64,000 nucleotides of DNA from Rhodocyclaceae bacterium (GCA_022072095.1 JAJVIJ010000012.1:62001-126000), one strand, 5' to 3'. Positions 44,908 to 55,300 are shown, counted from the stretch's first letter. The notes: a model not told the origin generated them from the sequence alone. A program made the numbers and translations.

Positions 44908-45711
44908 ATGTCATACAAGACGATCAGGCTCGAAAAAGACAAGGATGGCGTCGCCCGCCTGACGCTCGCGCGGCCCGCCATCCACAACGCGATGAGCATC
45001 GAGTTGGTGCGCGAATTGCGGCATGCCATACGCGCGATCGGCGAGGACGCCGGCATTCGTGCGCTCGTGGTGACCGGCGAAGGTCAGAGCTTTTGCGCCG
45101 GCGGTGATCTGAACTGGATGAAGAGCATCATGAACCAGTCGCGCGCGCAGCGCATCGCCGAGTCGTCGGAGCTCGCCGACTTGCTCTACGAGTTCGACCA
45201 TCTGCCGACCGCCGTGATCGGCCGGATCAACGGACCGGCAACCGGCGGCGGATTCGGTCTGACCTGTTCCTGTGACATCGCCATCGGCTCGACGACGGCA
45301 CGGTTCGCGCTCACCGAGGCGCGCTTGGGCCTGCTGCCGGCCAATATCGCGCCCTACGTCGTCCGGCGGCTGGGACTGGCCAGGTCACGAAGGCTGGGGC
45401 TGGGCGCGCGCTTCATCGACGCCGTGGAGGCCGAGCGGCTCGGCCTGCTGGATCGCGTCGTCGCGCCCGAGGACCTCGACAAGGCCGTGGAAGAAGAGCT
45501 CGGCCCGATCCTGAGTTGCCCGCCGCGCTCGGTGGCGGCGACGAAACGACTGTTCGACTACGTCGCCACGCGCGAACCGCGCGACTGCATGATCTATACG
45601 GCGGACCGTTTGGCCGATGCCTGGGAAACCGCAGAGGGCAAGGAAGGCATCGCCGCATTCCTGGAAAAACGGCCGGCGTCCTGGGTTGTTCGGCGCGGCT
45701 CAGCGGACTAA
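44908..45711 (+). CDS. Enoyl-CoA hydratase/isomerase (crotonase family)
   Basis: 267 residues. ALVVTGEGQSFCAGGDLNWM holds one oxyanion-hole motif, and RINGPATGGGFGLTCSCDIA the second. The catalytic Glu region is ARFALTEARLGLLPANIAPY. It probably acts on a CoA thioester in acid or branched-chain catabolism. The ATG at 44908 with GAGGAAA upstream is preferred over the in-frame ATG at 44896. Confidence 0.92.
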   Translation: MSYKTIRLEKDKDGVARLTLARPAIHNAMSIELVRELRHAIRAIGEDAGIRALVVTGEGQSFCAGGDLNWMKSIMNQSRAQRIAESSELADLLYEFDHLPTAVIGRINGPATGGGFGLTCSCDIAIGSTTARFALTEARLGLLPANIAPYVVRRLGLARSRRLGLGARFIDAVEAERLGLLDRVVAPEDLDKAVEEELGPILSCPPRSVAATKRLFDYVATREPRDCMIYTADRLADAWETAEGKEGIAAFLEKRPASWVVRRGSAD

Positions 45712-45735
45712 CTGCGCCCGCGGGTCGGGGGCGGC

Positions 45736-46392
45736 CTATCCGTCCAGACCCGGGATCCTCAGCCTGATCCTGGGGACCGCGCGCTGATCGAGCTGGTAGG
45801 GGGTCGGCAGCGCCTCGCGCGTCGACATGAGCCGTTGATAACGCTCGATCACCCGGGGGACATAGGCGCGTGTTTCGGCGTAGGGCGGGATGCGTCCGTA
45901 ACGGCTGACCGCGCCCTCGCCGGCATTGTAGGCGGCGAGCGCAAGCGAGACGTCGTCGCCGAAGCGATCCATCAGCTCGCGCAAGTAGTGGGCCCCGGCA
46001 CGCAGATTGTCCCGGGGCTGACTCGGATCGCGGACCTTGAAGCGTTTGGCAGTGCCCGGCATCAACTGTGCGAGCCCGGTTGCCCCCTTGGGTGACACGG
46101 CCCTGTGGTTGTAGCCCGACTCGACGTGCACGAGCGCATGCAGCAACTCGGGGTCCAGGCGGGCCGCATCCGCGGCCTCTTCGACGAGGCCGTTGAACGG
46201 CAGATCGGCGAGCCGCGGGTTTGTTTTCACCGTGTCGACGGCAAGTCGGTAGCGTTGCCCATCCGCCAGGTTGAGGCGATAGGAGGCCGCCGACAAACCA
46301 CCCCAGTCGAGCTGTTCGGCGCATGCGGGCCACACGATGGCCCCCGCCAATGTCAGGATGATCGACAAGCTACGGAACATGCTCGAATTCAT
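45736..46392 (-). CDS. Lytic transglycosylase (SLT/MltE-like)
   Basis: 218 residues. A signal peptide ends at ACA. The catalytic Glu is in LLHALVHVESGYNHRAVSPK, followed by GATGLAQLMPGTA and LALAAYNAGEGAV, the lysozyme-like fold signature. It cuts peptidoglycan in the periplasm. It stands directly downstream of the EpsG/EpsF genes on the minus strand (42-bp gap), where it may help place an export machine. Confidence 0.9.
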   Translation of the reverse strand: MNSSMFRSLSIILTLAGAIVWPACAEQLDWGGLSAASYRLNLADGQRYRLAVDTVKTNPRLADLPFNGLVEEAADAARLDPELLHALVHVESGYNHRAVSPKGATGLAQLMPGTAKRFKVRDPSQPRDNLRAGAHYLRELMDRFGDDVSLALAAYNAGEGAVSRYGRIPPYAETRAYVPRVIERYQRLMSTREALPTPYQLDQRAVPRIRLRIPGLDG

Positions 46393-46433
46393 GATTGCTG
46401 ATGACGCTGCGCCCCCAAAGGCAAGCGCGTCAG

Positions 46434-47312
46434 TCAGTGCTGATTGATGACGGTGCCGACCAGTACCGAGCCCGATTGCGTCAGCGTATCGGCCAATGCA
46501 CGCAAGCTCGATGCCCGGCTCCGGTTCTGCTCGGCGAGCAGCACGGCACCGCCCGCACGTGCGGCGATCGTCTGCGCATCGGCATGCTCGTTGGCGGCCG
46601 CGGAATCGATGATGATCACGTCGAAGTCCCGCGACAGGCTGTCGAGCAGGCTCGAAAAGGAAGGGCGCGACAGCAACTCGACGGGGTTGGGCGGTTTTGC
46701 GCCGGCGGGCAGTACCGACAGATCACGCAGTGCTGGAATGCGCTGAGCCGATTCCGGGCCGCCACGACCGGATAGTGCCGCCGAGAGTCCGATGGTGTTA
46801 TCGACACCGAATAATTGGTGCTGCCTGGGGTTGCGCAAGTCGGCATCGATCAGCAGCGTCTTTTCGCCGAGCTGGGAAAAGACGATGGCCAGGTTGGCCG
46901 CAAGCCAGCTCCGCCCTTCGCCGCGTTCAGGGCTGACGATGGCCAGCATGCGACGACCGGGGTCAAACCAGCGCAGCAACAGCTGACTGCGCAGCGAGCG
47001 CAGGGCCTCGACCGGGGCGCTGAACGGCGTATAGGCCGCCACCAGCTCCTCGGACAGTCGGCTTTCGCCTTGGCGCAGATAGGGGTAGTCGAACTGGCGT
47101 GACAACGCAAACTCGACATCCTGGTCGGTGAGCAGTCCCAGGGACTTGGCGGCGTCGCCGAACAGCATGCCTCTTTCGCTCTGAGCACGCAGGATGCGCT
47201 CGGCGTCATCGGGTTTGAGCCGGCCCGCGTCGATCAGTATCGCGCCGATGGCGCGCCCCGTGCTGTCATCTTTCGAAAGGGTACTGAGCGCATTCACTGA
47301 TGGGATCTCCAT
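46434..47312 (-). CDS. epsG: EpsG-type polysaccharide tyrosine kinase (XrtA-associated autokinase)
   Basis: 292 residues. The N-terminal half (about 15-95) resembles the GspE/T2SS N-terminal domain (IGAILIDAGRLKPDDAERIL). The C-terminal ATPase has SPERGEGRSWLAANLAIVFS as Walker A with Arg in the Lys position, LLIDADLRNPRQHQLF as Walker A', and DVIIIDSAA. No Tyr-rich tail is visible; the protein ends at VINQH. Such proteins control chain length of exported polysaccharide with EpsF. It follows EpsF by 18 bp. Confidence 0.88.
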   Translation of the reverse strand: MEIPSVNALSTLSKDDSTGRAIGAILIDAGRLKPDDAERILRAQSERGMLFGDAAKSLGLLTDQDVEFALSRQFDYPYLRQGESRLSEELVAAYTPFSAPVEALRSLRSQLLLRWFDPGRRMLAIVSPERGEGRSWLAANLAIVFSQLGEKTLLIDADLRNPRQHQLFGVDNTIGLSAALSGRGGPESAQRIPALRDLSVLPAGAKPPNPVELLSRPSFSSLLDSLSRDFDVIIIDSAAANEHADAQTIAARAGGAVLLAEQNRSRASSLRALADTLTQSGSVLVGTVINQH

Positions 47313-47330
47313 GGATTCGTGTCCAATCGT

Positions 47331-48716
47331 TCAGGCCGCGGATTTTCGCGAAAGCCAACGGCCACGCCTGGCTTGCGCCGGGGGGATGCTGCCGAGGAAA
47401 GGGGCGGCGATCAGCTGGCTCAAGCCTTCGGCGCCGCGCACCCGTTGATCCATCAGCTCCAGCATCAGCGCGGTGCCGACACCGAGCAGCAGGCCGAGGA
47501 ACACGGCGATCAGCGAGTTGAGCAGCAGTTTCGGGCTGGACGGCTCGATCGGAGGCTGCGCCGGGGTCAGCACGACGATATTGGTTTGTCGTGCCTGGCT
47601 CTCCAGGTTGGTCTGGGCCAGGCGCTGCGTCGTGAGGTCATAGACGCGCTGCGCGTTTTCGACATCGCGTTGCAGGACCGCAAGTTCGTCACGCTGCGTC
47701 TTGAGCTCCAGAACCTTCTTCTTCTGTCTCTCCAGCGAGGCACGGTTCTCGGCTTCCCGCTGCACATTGACCTGATCGGTCGTCCCCAGGCTCGAGGCGA
47801 TGCGCCGTGTCTCCAGAGCCAGGCGCTCACGCAGGGAGTTGATCTGCGATTCGGTCTTGATGAAGTCCGGGTGATTCTTGCCCAGGCGCGTCCGCATGTC
47901 CTCGAGCTGAGCCTCGCTGCGGGCGATGTCGCTCTTCAGGCCCGCGATCAACGGGTTCTGCAATACCTCCGGCAGCGTCTCGTTGCTGGTCCCGACCTGC
48001 TTCTGGCGGGACTGGCTCTCGGCCCGTGCCGCCTGGATCGCGGTCAGCTGGCTGGACAATTCGTTCAGGCGCGCGGTTTCGACGTCGATGCGCTCATCGC
48101 TGGCGACGATGCCCTGCTCGCGCTGAAACGACGAAAGCCGGGTCTGCGCCTTTTCCAGGTTGTCGCGCAACTGCTTGTTGCGATCGTCGAACCATTCCGC
48201 AAACTGCCTGGCGGGGTCTACCTTGAGTTCGAGATTGGTTTCGATGTAGGCCCGCGCGAAGGCATCGGCGACGGCGGCGGCGAAGCGGGGTTCGGTGCCG
48301 GAAAACTCGATATTGATCACACTGGATTCGCGCGCCGGACGCACGTCCAGATGCTTCTTCAGAAACACCGCCAGCCATTGGGATATCGTACCTTGACCAT
48401 CGGTGTCCTCCCGCCAATCGCGCTGGATCGCCGGTACCTGATCGAGCTTGAGCAGTTTGACGACACGCTCGGCAACACGGTCACTGGTGACGATGTCGAT
48501 CTGCGTCGCCATGTAGCCGGGCAGCATTTGCGCCGGCAGCAGGGCGCCCATGATCGGGTCGGAGGACTTGACATCGACGAGTACCGAGGTCGAAGCCGTG
48601 AACCGTTCCGGCAGCAACAGACTCACGACCAGTGTGGTCGCGAACACCAGGGCCAGCGTGCCCACGACCACTTTCCAGCGGGCGCGGAGAATCAGCAGGA
48701 ATTGTTGAAAAGTCAT
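47331..48716 (-). CDS. epsF: Polysaccharide chain-length determinant, EpsF family (Wzz/GumC-like)
   Basis: 461 residues. The N-terminal helix (VVVGTLALVFATTLVVSLLL) and C-terminal helix (LNSLIAVFLGLLLGVGTALM) anchor the protein in the inner membrane. The part between (about 180-400) is a long periplasmic coiled coil. The PNP-like segment near the second helix appears as TPAQPPIEPSSPK. It sets polymer length for exopolysaccharide in PEP-CTERM/exosortase bacteria. First gene of the epsF-epsG pair; the 215 bp upstream hold its promoter region but no clear hexamers. Confidence 0.9.
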   Translation of the reverse strand: MTFQQFLLILRARWKVVVGTLALVFATTLVVSLLLPERFTASTSVLVDVKSSDPIMGALLPAQMLPGYMATQIDIVTSDRVAERVVKLLKLDQVPAIQRDWREDTDGQGTISQWLAVFLKKHLDVRPARESSVINIEFSGTEPRFAAAVADAFARAYIETNLELKVDPARQFAEWFDDRNKQLRDNLEKAQTRLSSFQREQGIVASDERIDVETARLNELSSQLTAIQAARAESQSRQKQVGTSNETLPEVLQNPLIAGLKSDIARSEAQLEDMRTRLGKNHPDFIKTESQINSLRERLALETRRIASSLGTTDQVNVQREAENRASLERQKKKVLELKTQRDELAVLQRDVENAQRVYDLTTQRLAQTNLESQARQTNIVVLTPAQPPIEPSSPKLLLNSLIAVFLGLLLGVGTALMLELMDQRVRGAEGLSQLIAAPFLGSIPPAQARRGRWLSRKSAA

Positions 48717-48931
48717 CTCGGTCAGGTCAGTCGAAAGTTGATTTTGCGTTTGACATCAATGTTGGTCACCATGCCCGGACATTCCGTATGGCCAGACATC
48801 GGTGCCGGTCAGTATATGGCGCACGTGTGACAACTCGGCGGGCATTCTATAGGGAATATGGCTGAGGCTTGCATTTCGTGCATGCCTGAATGCGCATTCG
48901 GTCTCGGTCCGGACCCCGGCTCGGCCCTTGT

Positions 48932-50275
48932 TCATTCATCGTGGTCCTTTTCTGAGGATCTGGACGCGGCATCGCGAATGCGCAGGCGAGCGAGCCTGTC
49001 GGCGATGCGTGCCTCGAATCCGCGTGCGCTGGGGCGATACCATGGACCGGCTTCGACCCCTTCCGGGAGATAGCGCTCTCCGGCCGCGTAAGCATCGGCT
49101 TCGTCATGGGCGTAGCGATAGCCTTGGCCATAGCCGAGTCCGCGCATGAGAGCCGTCGGCGCATTGCGCAAATGCATCGGTACCGGCCGGCTGACATCGC
49201 GCGCGATCTGTCCACGCACGGCCTTGTAAGCCTGATAGACGGCATTCGATTTTTCGGCGCAGGCCAGGAATATCGCCGCCTCGGCCAAGGCCAGTTCGCC
49301 CTCCGGCGAGCCGAGGCGCTCGTACACCGCGCAGGCACCCAGTGCGATATCGAGCGCCTGCGGTACCGCCAGGCCGATGTCCTCGACCGCCATGCGGACC
49401 AGTCGCCGGCCCAGGTACAGCGGATCGGCGCCGCCATCGAGCATGCGCACCAGCCAGTAGAGCGCGGCATCCGGGTCGGAGCCGCGAACCGATTTGTGCA
49501 GAGCGGAAATCTGGTCGTAAAACATCTCGCCGCCCTTGTCGAAGCGACGCAGATCCTGCGCGATGCTTCGCTCGACGAATTCAGGGTTCACCTCGCCCAG
49601 CCCGGCAGAGCGTGCGGCATGGCCGAGCAGCTCGACCAGATTGATGACTCGCCGGGCATCCCCGTCGGCATGACCGAGCATGCGCAAGCGCGCCGCCTCG
49701 GTGATCGCGATTTCGGGAAAGGCGGCCACGCGCGCACGCTCCAGCAAGCGTGCGAGCTCATCGCTTCCGAGGGCTTCGAGCACATAGACGGTGGTGCGCG
49801 ACAGCAGCGCCGAGTTCAATTCGAAACTGGGGTTCTCGGTCGTGGCGCCGATGATCGTGATCAGCCCCTGTTCGACAAAAGGCAGGAATGCGTCCTGTTG
49901 TGCCTTGTTGAACCGGTGCACCTCATCGACGAACAGCACGGTGCGCCGAGCATCGCGTGCGAGCACCTGTTGTGCATGGGCCACCGCGTCCCGAATGTCC
50001 TTGACGCCGGCAAACACGGCCGACAGCGCAATGAACTCGGCGTGGCAGGCACGGGCCAGCAAGTGGGCCAGTGTCGTCTTGCCGACGCCCGGTGGACCCC
50101 ACAAGATCAGCGAATGCAGCGTGCCGGTCTCGATCGCCACCCTGAGCGGTCGCCCGGGACCGAGCAGATGCTTCTGCCCGACGAACGCCTCCAGGTCTTG
50201 CGGGCGCAATCGTTCGGCAAGCGGCTGCGCCGGCGCGGCCGGTGCGAACAAGTCGAGGTTTGTTTCTGGAGGCAT
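48932..50275 (-). CDS. rarA: Replication-associated recombination protein RarA/MgsA
   Basis: 447 residues. RPQDLEAFVGQKHLLGPGRP, Walker A WGPPGVGKTTLAHLLA, Walker B LFVDEVHRFNKAQQDAFLP and IGATTENPSFELN are the AAA+ core; the MgsA C-terminal part ends HDEADAYAAGERYLPEGVEA. It acts at stalled forks. The ATG at 50275 is the family start; a longer frame runs into unrelated sequence and is not used. Located 116 bp after serB on the minus strand. Confidence 0.95.
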   Translation of the reverse strand: MPPETNLDLFAPAAPAQPLAERLRPQDLEAFVGQKHLLGPGRPLRVAIETGTLHSLILWGPPGVGKTTLAHLLARACHAEFIALSAVFAGVKDIRDAVAHAQQVLARDARRTVLFVDEVHRFNKAQQDAFLPFVEQGLITIIGATTENPSFELNSALLSRTTVYVLEALGSDELARLLERARVAAFPEIAITEAARLRMLGHADGDARRVINLVELLGHAARSAGLGEVNPEFVERSIAQDLRRFDKGGEMFYDQISALHKSVRGSDPDAALYWLVRMLDGGADPLYLGRRLVRMAVEDIGLAVPQALDIALGACAVYERLGSPEGELALAEAAIFLACAEKSNAVYQAYKAVRGQIARDVSRPVPMHLRNAPTALMRGLGYGQGYRYAHDEADAYAAGERYLPEGVEAGPWYRPSARGFEARIADRLARLRIRDAASRSSEKDHDE

Positions 50276-50391
50276 TTTGCGGTCGGCCTCGCGGTCGCCT
50301 ACTGCAACGCGTCGTCGGCAGGCGGTGTTTTTGGCGGGTTTTGCCAGCCGGACAATGATACAAGTTCGTGACGCGCGCGCACGAAGCGGCG

Positions 50392-51246
50392 TCAGCCGCC
50401 CGCGCCTTCGAACAGATTCAGGATGCCATCCAGATCGCTGTGGTCCAGATTGAAGGTGGCCACCGCGCGCAGTGCCGGTTTGGCACGATAGCCGATACCG
50501 ATGCCGGCCGCGGCCAGCATGTCGCAGTCGTTGGCGCCGTCGCCGCAGGCGACGGCCTGGCCGGGGGCGAGGCCTAGCCGTGAGCAGGCCTGCTCCAGCG
50601 CACGGCGCTTCGCGGCACCGTCGACGATCGCGCCGAGCACTCGGCCGGTGACGCGACCGTCCACGATTTCCAGCGCATTGGCATGGGCTTCGTCGAATCC
50701 CAGGCGTGTGCGCAGGCGTTCCGTGAAATAGGTGAATCCGCCGGACACGAGCACGGTGTGCAGTCCGGCGCGTTTCAGTTCGGCGATCAGTCGCGGCGCA
50801 CCGGCGCGCAGGCCGAGTCGCTCCGCGTACACCTGGTCGAGCGCGCCTTGGTCCATGCCGGCGAGCAGTGCGACGCGTCGGCGCAGGCTTTCCGCGAAAT
50901 CGATCTCGCCGCGCATTGCGGCATCGGTGATGGCGCTGACTTCGGTTTTTCTGCCACACAGATCGGCGAGCTCGTCGATGCATTCGATGTCGATCAGCGT
51001 CGAATCCATGTCGGTCACGAACACGCCGAAGTCGGCGAGCCGCGTACCGGTCGGCACATACGCGGCATCGAGCCGGTTGTGCCTGCAATAGTCGGCGACA
51101 TCCGCCGACCGCTCCACGTTGCGAAAACGCGCCGCGGTCGCCGAGAGCGGTTCGATCGTGTTCGTGTCGAGGTATTGCGCGAGTTCGCGCAGGTGGCGCG
51201 GATCGAGATTCGGGCCCTGCACGACCAGATGCCAGCGACCCGTCAT
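50392..51246 (-). CDS. serB: Phosphoserine phosphatase
   Basis: 284 residues. HAD motif I is VFVTDMDSTLID, motif II is LVSGGFTYF, motif IV is ACGDGANDCDML. It makes serine from phosphoserine. The ATG overlaps the aroG stop (ATGA), an unusual pairing of serine and aromatic amino-acid genes. The N-terminal ACT-like part is short. Confidence 0.95.
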   Translation of the reverse strand: MTGRWHLVVQGPNLDPRHLRELAQYLDTNTIEPLSATAARFRNVERSADVADYCRHNRLDAAYVPTGTRLADFGVFVTDMDSTLIDIECIDELADLCGRKTEVSAITDAAMRGEIDFAESLRRRVALLAGMDQGALDQVYAERLGLRAGAPRLIAELKRAGLHTVLVSGGFTYFTERLRTRLGFDEAHANALEIVDGRVTGRVLGAIVDGAAKRRALEQACSRLGLAPGQAVACGDGANDCDMLAAAGIGIGYRAKPALRAVATFNLDHSDLDGILNLFEGAGG

Positions 51247-52322
51247 CGCACCCTGACCATCATCTGGTGAGCCTCGCGGATCATCGCGGCCGTCGCGTCC
51301 CAGTCCAGGCAGGCGTCCGTGACCGAGCAGCCATAGCGCAGCTCCGCAAGATCGGCCGGGATCGGCTGGTTGCCGGCCTCGATGAAACTCTCGATCATGG
51401 CGCCGACGATCGCACGCCGGCGCGGATCGGGATTGTCGCGCAGTTGGTTGATCACATCCGCGAGCACGCGCGGTTGCAGCTCCGGCTTCTTGTACGAGTT
51501 GGCGTGCGAACAGTCGATGACGATGTTCGCGGCGAGTCCGGCCTTCTTCAATGCCTCGGTCGCGATGGCAACGCTGACGCTGTCGTAGTTCGGTCGGCCG
51601 CCGCCGCCGCGCAGCACGAGATGGCCATAGGGGTTGCCGCGCGTGCGGATGATCGCGGACCGGCCTTGGCTGTTCACGCCGAGAAAGCTGTGCGCCTGCG
51701 CGGCCGACAGAATCGCATTGATCGCGACCTCGAGGCTGCCATCGGTGCCATTCTTGAAGCCGACCGGTGTAGAGAGGCCGGAAGCCATTTCGCGGTGGGT
51801 CTGCGATTCCGAGGTGCGCGCGCCGATCGCGGTCCAGGAAATCAGGTCGCCGAGGTATTGCGGCGAGATCGGGTCCAGTGCTTCGGTGCCGGCCGCAAGA
51901 CCCAGTTCGGCGACCTGGCGCAAGAATGCGCGCGCACGTTCCATGCCGGTTTCGATATGGAAGGAGTCATCCATGTGGGGATCGTTGATGAATCCTTTCC
52001 AGCCGACGGTGGTGCGCGGCTTTTCGAAGTACACGCGCATCACCAGGTAGAGCGTGTCGGCGACCTCCATGGCGAGTGCCTTGAGCCGGCGGGCGTAGTC
52101 GTAGCCGGCGACCGGGTCATGGATGGAGCAGGGGCCGACCACCAGAAACAGTCTGGGGTCCTGGCGGTCGAGAATGCGCTTGAGTGTCAGCCGGCCCTCG
52201 ATGACCGTGCGCGCGGCCGCTTCCGAAAACGGCACGCGTGCCTTGATCTCCTCGGGCGAGGGCATCAGGTCGAATGCGCTGACGTTGAGGTCTTCGAGTT
52301 CGGAGGCGGTGGTCATGATCAT
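51243..52322 (-). CDS. aroG: 3-deoxy-7-phosphoheptulonate synthase (DAHP synthase, type I)
   Basis: 359 residues. LVVGPCSIHDP, YFEKPRTTVGWKGFINDPH, GARTSESQTHREMASGLS, GFKNGTDGSL and DCSHANSYKKP are the diagnostic blocks. It condenses PEP and erythrose-4-phosphate, the first step to aromatic amino acids. Which of Phe/Tyr/Trp inhibits it cannot be read here. Two ATGs, 52322 and 52316, are both possible. Lies 31 bp after mfd. Confidence 0.97.
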   Translation of the reverse strand: MIMTTASELEDLNVSAFDLMPSPEEIKARVPFSEAAARTVIEGRLTLKRILDRQDPRLFLVVGPCSIHDPVAGYDYARRLKALAMEVADTLYLVMRVYFEKPRTTVGWKGFINDPHMDDSFHIETGMERARAFLRQVAELGLAAGTEALDPISPQYLGDLISWTAIGARTSESQTHREMASGLSTPVGFKNGTDGSLEVAINAILSAAQAHSFLGVNSQGRSAIIRTRGNPYGHLVLRGGGGRPNYDSVSVAIATEALKKAGLAANIVIDCSHANSYKKPELQPRVLADVINQLRDNPDPRRRAIVGAMIESFIEAGNQPIPADLAELRYGCSVTDACLDWDATAAMIREAHQMMVRVR

Positions 52323-52353
52323 CGTTCCTTGCAGGGTGGCCCGCTGAAAGCGC

Positions 52354-55300
52354 TCAGCTCGGCAGGGCCGCGCGTCGCGCGGCCGGTTTCGTCGTGTCCG
52401 GGTCGATGCGTGCGAGCAGCGCACGGGTCGCGGCAAGCCGGCCATCGAGGTCGGTGCTCGGCTCCTGCCAGACGAGTTTGTCGGAGCCGGTCAGGCGTAG
52501 CGTACGGTCATTTTGCATCAGCGCAATGATGCGGCCCGGGTCCACCGGCGTGTCCGGTCGAAACACCAGCTGGACGCGGTTGTCGTTGGCATCGATCTTG
52601 GCGATGCCAAGCGCGCGTGCGCGCAACCGCAGCCCGTGTGTGGCCAGCAGCACGCGGGTGGGCGGCGGCAGCGCGCCGAAGCGGTCGATGAGCTCTTCGC
52701 GTATCCGTGCCAGGCTGTCGTCATCCTCGCTGTGGGCCATGCGCTTGTACAGCACCAGGCGCTCGTGCACGTCCGGGCAATAGTCATCGGGCAGCAGCGC
52801 CGGCAGGTGCAGATTGACCTCGGCGATCACGGCAAGCGGCGCATCGAGGTTGGGCTCGCGTCCGGACTGGAGGTCGCGGATGGCCTGCTTGAGCAGGTCG
52901 GTGTAGAGCGCAAAACCGACTTGCTGCATTTCGCCACTCTGGTTTTCGCCCAAGAGTTCGCCGGCACCGCGAATCTCCAGATCGTGCATGGCCAGATAGA
53001 AGCCGGAGCCTAGCTCCTCCATGGACTGGATCGCTTCCAGGCGGCGCGCGGCCTGGGCCGTCGGCTTGCCCGCGGCATCGACGAGCAGGTAGGCGTAGGC
53101 CTGGTGGTGCGAGCGGCCGACACGGCCGCGCAGCTGGTGCAGTTGCGCCAGGCCCAGGCGGTCAGCGCGGTCGATGATGATGGTATTGGCGGTGGCGATG
53201 TCGATGCCGGTTTCGATGATCGTGCTGCACAGCAGCAGGTTGGCGCGCTGCTGCGTGAATTCGCGCATCACGCGCTCCAGCTCACGTTCCGGCATCTGGC
53301 CATGCCCGACCACGATGCGGGCTTCCGGCAACAAGGCTTCCAGCTCGGCGCGTGTGCGCTCGATGGTATCGACCTCGTTGTACAGGTAATAGACTTGGCC
53401 GCCACGCTTGAACTCGCGCAGCACCGCTTCCCGGATCGTGGCCCGGGACCACGGTCGGACGAAGGTCTTGATCGCCAGCCGCCGCGCTGGCGCGGTGGTG
53501 ATCACGGAGATGTCGCGCAATCCTTCCAGCGCCATGCCCAGCGTACGCGGGATCGGGGTCGCGGTCAGCGTCAGCAGGTCCACTTCGGCGCGCAGGCTCT
53601 TCAGCCGCTCCTTCTGACGCACACCGAATCGATGTTCTTCATCGACGATGACCAGCCCGAGGCGCGCGAAGCGCACATCGCTCTGCAGCAGACGATGCGT
53701 GCCGATGACGATGTCGCAGCGGCCGGCGGCCAGCTCGGCCAGCGCTTGAGCCTGCTCGCGCGCACTGCGAAAGCGCGACAGCTCGACGATCCTGACGGGC
53801 CAGTCGGCGAAGCGGTCGCGGAAGGTCTGGAAATGCTGCTCGGCGAGCAGCGTCGTCGGCGTCAGCACCGCCACCTGCCGGCCGCCCATCACGGCCGCGA
53901 AGGTCGCGCGCAAGGCGACTTCGGTCTTGCCGAAACCCACGTCGCCGCAAATCAGGCGGTCCATGGGCTTGCCCGAGCGCATGTCGGCGAGCGTGGCCTC
54001 GATTGCCGCCGCCTGGTCGTTCGTTTCGTCGAAACCGAAACCGGCCGCGAATGCTTCGTAATCCTGTTCCGCATACGAAAAGGCGTGGCCTGCACGCGCA
54101 CTGCGTTGCGCGTACAAGGCGAGCAATTCGGCAGCCGTGTCGCGCACCTGCTGTGCCGCTTCGCGCTTGGCCTTTTCCCACTGCCCAGAGCCGAGCTTGT
54201 GCAGGCTGATCTCGTCGCTCGGCAGGCCGCTGTAGCGCTGGATGAGATGCAGCGAGGAGACCGGTACGTACAGGCGGTCACCGCCGGCGTATTCGAGCTC
54301 CAGGAACTCGGTCTCGCCCTCGCCCAGATCGAGATGACGCAAGCCGTGATAGCGGCCGATGCCGTGGTCGATATGGACCACCGGGTCGCCGATCTTGAGC
54401 TCGGTGAGGTCGCGCAACCAGCCTTCGACCGGTGATGCACGTCCATCGCGCCGGCGCTGACGCAGACGCGGCGCGGTCGCGTAAAGCTCGGTCTCGGTGA
54501 CGATCAGCGCGCTGTCGTCGGCCACGCGAAAGCCGGCGGCGAGCGGCCCGATCGTGATCGCGAGCCGGCTGGAGTCCTTCGACCAGTCGGCGAAATGATT
54601 GCAGGGTTCGGCCGGCAGCTTGTGGAGCGCGAGCATCTCGGCGATGGTCTCGCGCCGACCCGGCGATTCGGCCACGATCAGCACGCGTCCGGGGAAGGTC
54701 TGCAAACGGCTGCGCAGCCGATGCAGCGGATCCTCGGCGCGTCGGTCGATGGCCAGCTCACCGGTCGGCAGGGTCAGCGCGCCGGCTTCGGTGCCATCCT
54801 TGTCCGTGCTTTCGGCCGCACCGCTACGAATGGTGCAGCGCGCAAACGCATGCGTGGCGCGAAAAAACTGCTCGGCGTCGAGAAACAGCTCGTCCGGGGG
54901 CAGTACCGGGCGGCTGCGATCGCCCCCCAGCAGGCGATGGCGCTCGCGCGCGTCCCTCCAGAATTCATCGATGGCGGCATCGACCGCGCCATGCAGGACC
55001 AGCAGGCTGTCGGCCGGCAGGTAATCGATGAGGGTTTCGGTCTCGCTGAAAAACAAGGGCAGGTAGTACTCGATGCCCGCGGGCGCGATGCCGTTGGAGA
55101 CATCCTTGTAGAGGTGGGTACGGCTCGGGTCGCCTTCGAAGCGTTCGCGAAAGCGGCTGCGGAAGCGGCTCCGGCCGGTCTCGTCCATCGGAAACTCGCG
55201 CGCCGGCAGCAAGTGGATCTCGGGCACCGGGTACAGGCTGCGCTGGCTGTCGATGTCGAAGGTCTTGATGGTTTCGATCTCGGCATCGAGCAAGTCGATG

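Noticed and set aside
47319-48830. 503-codon frame opposite epsF
   Set aside because: epsF has two membrane helices and coiled coils as expected; this frame is its shadow.
48717-48931. Promoter hexamers upstream of epsF
   Set aside because: TTGTCA and TATACT occur on the minus strand but are only 11 bp apart, which does not fit sigma70; no sigma54 motif was found.
50276-51088. N-terminal extension of rarA to 51088
   Set aside because: The extra 271 residues overlap serB in another phase and are Arg/Ala-rich without family similarity; RarA starts at 50275.
53104-54435. 443-codon frame opposite mfd
   Set aside because: Complement of the Mfd helicase core, no own motifs.
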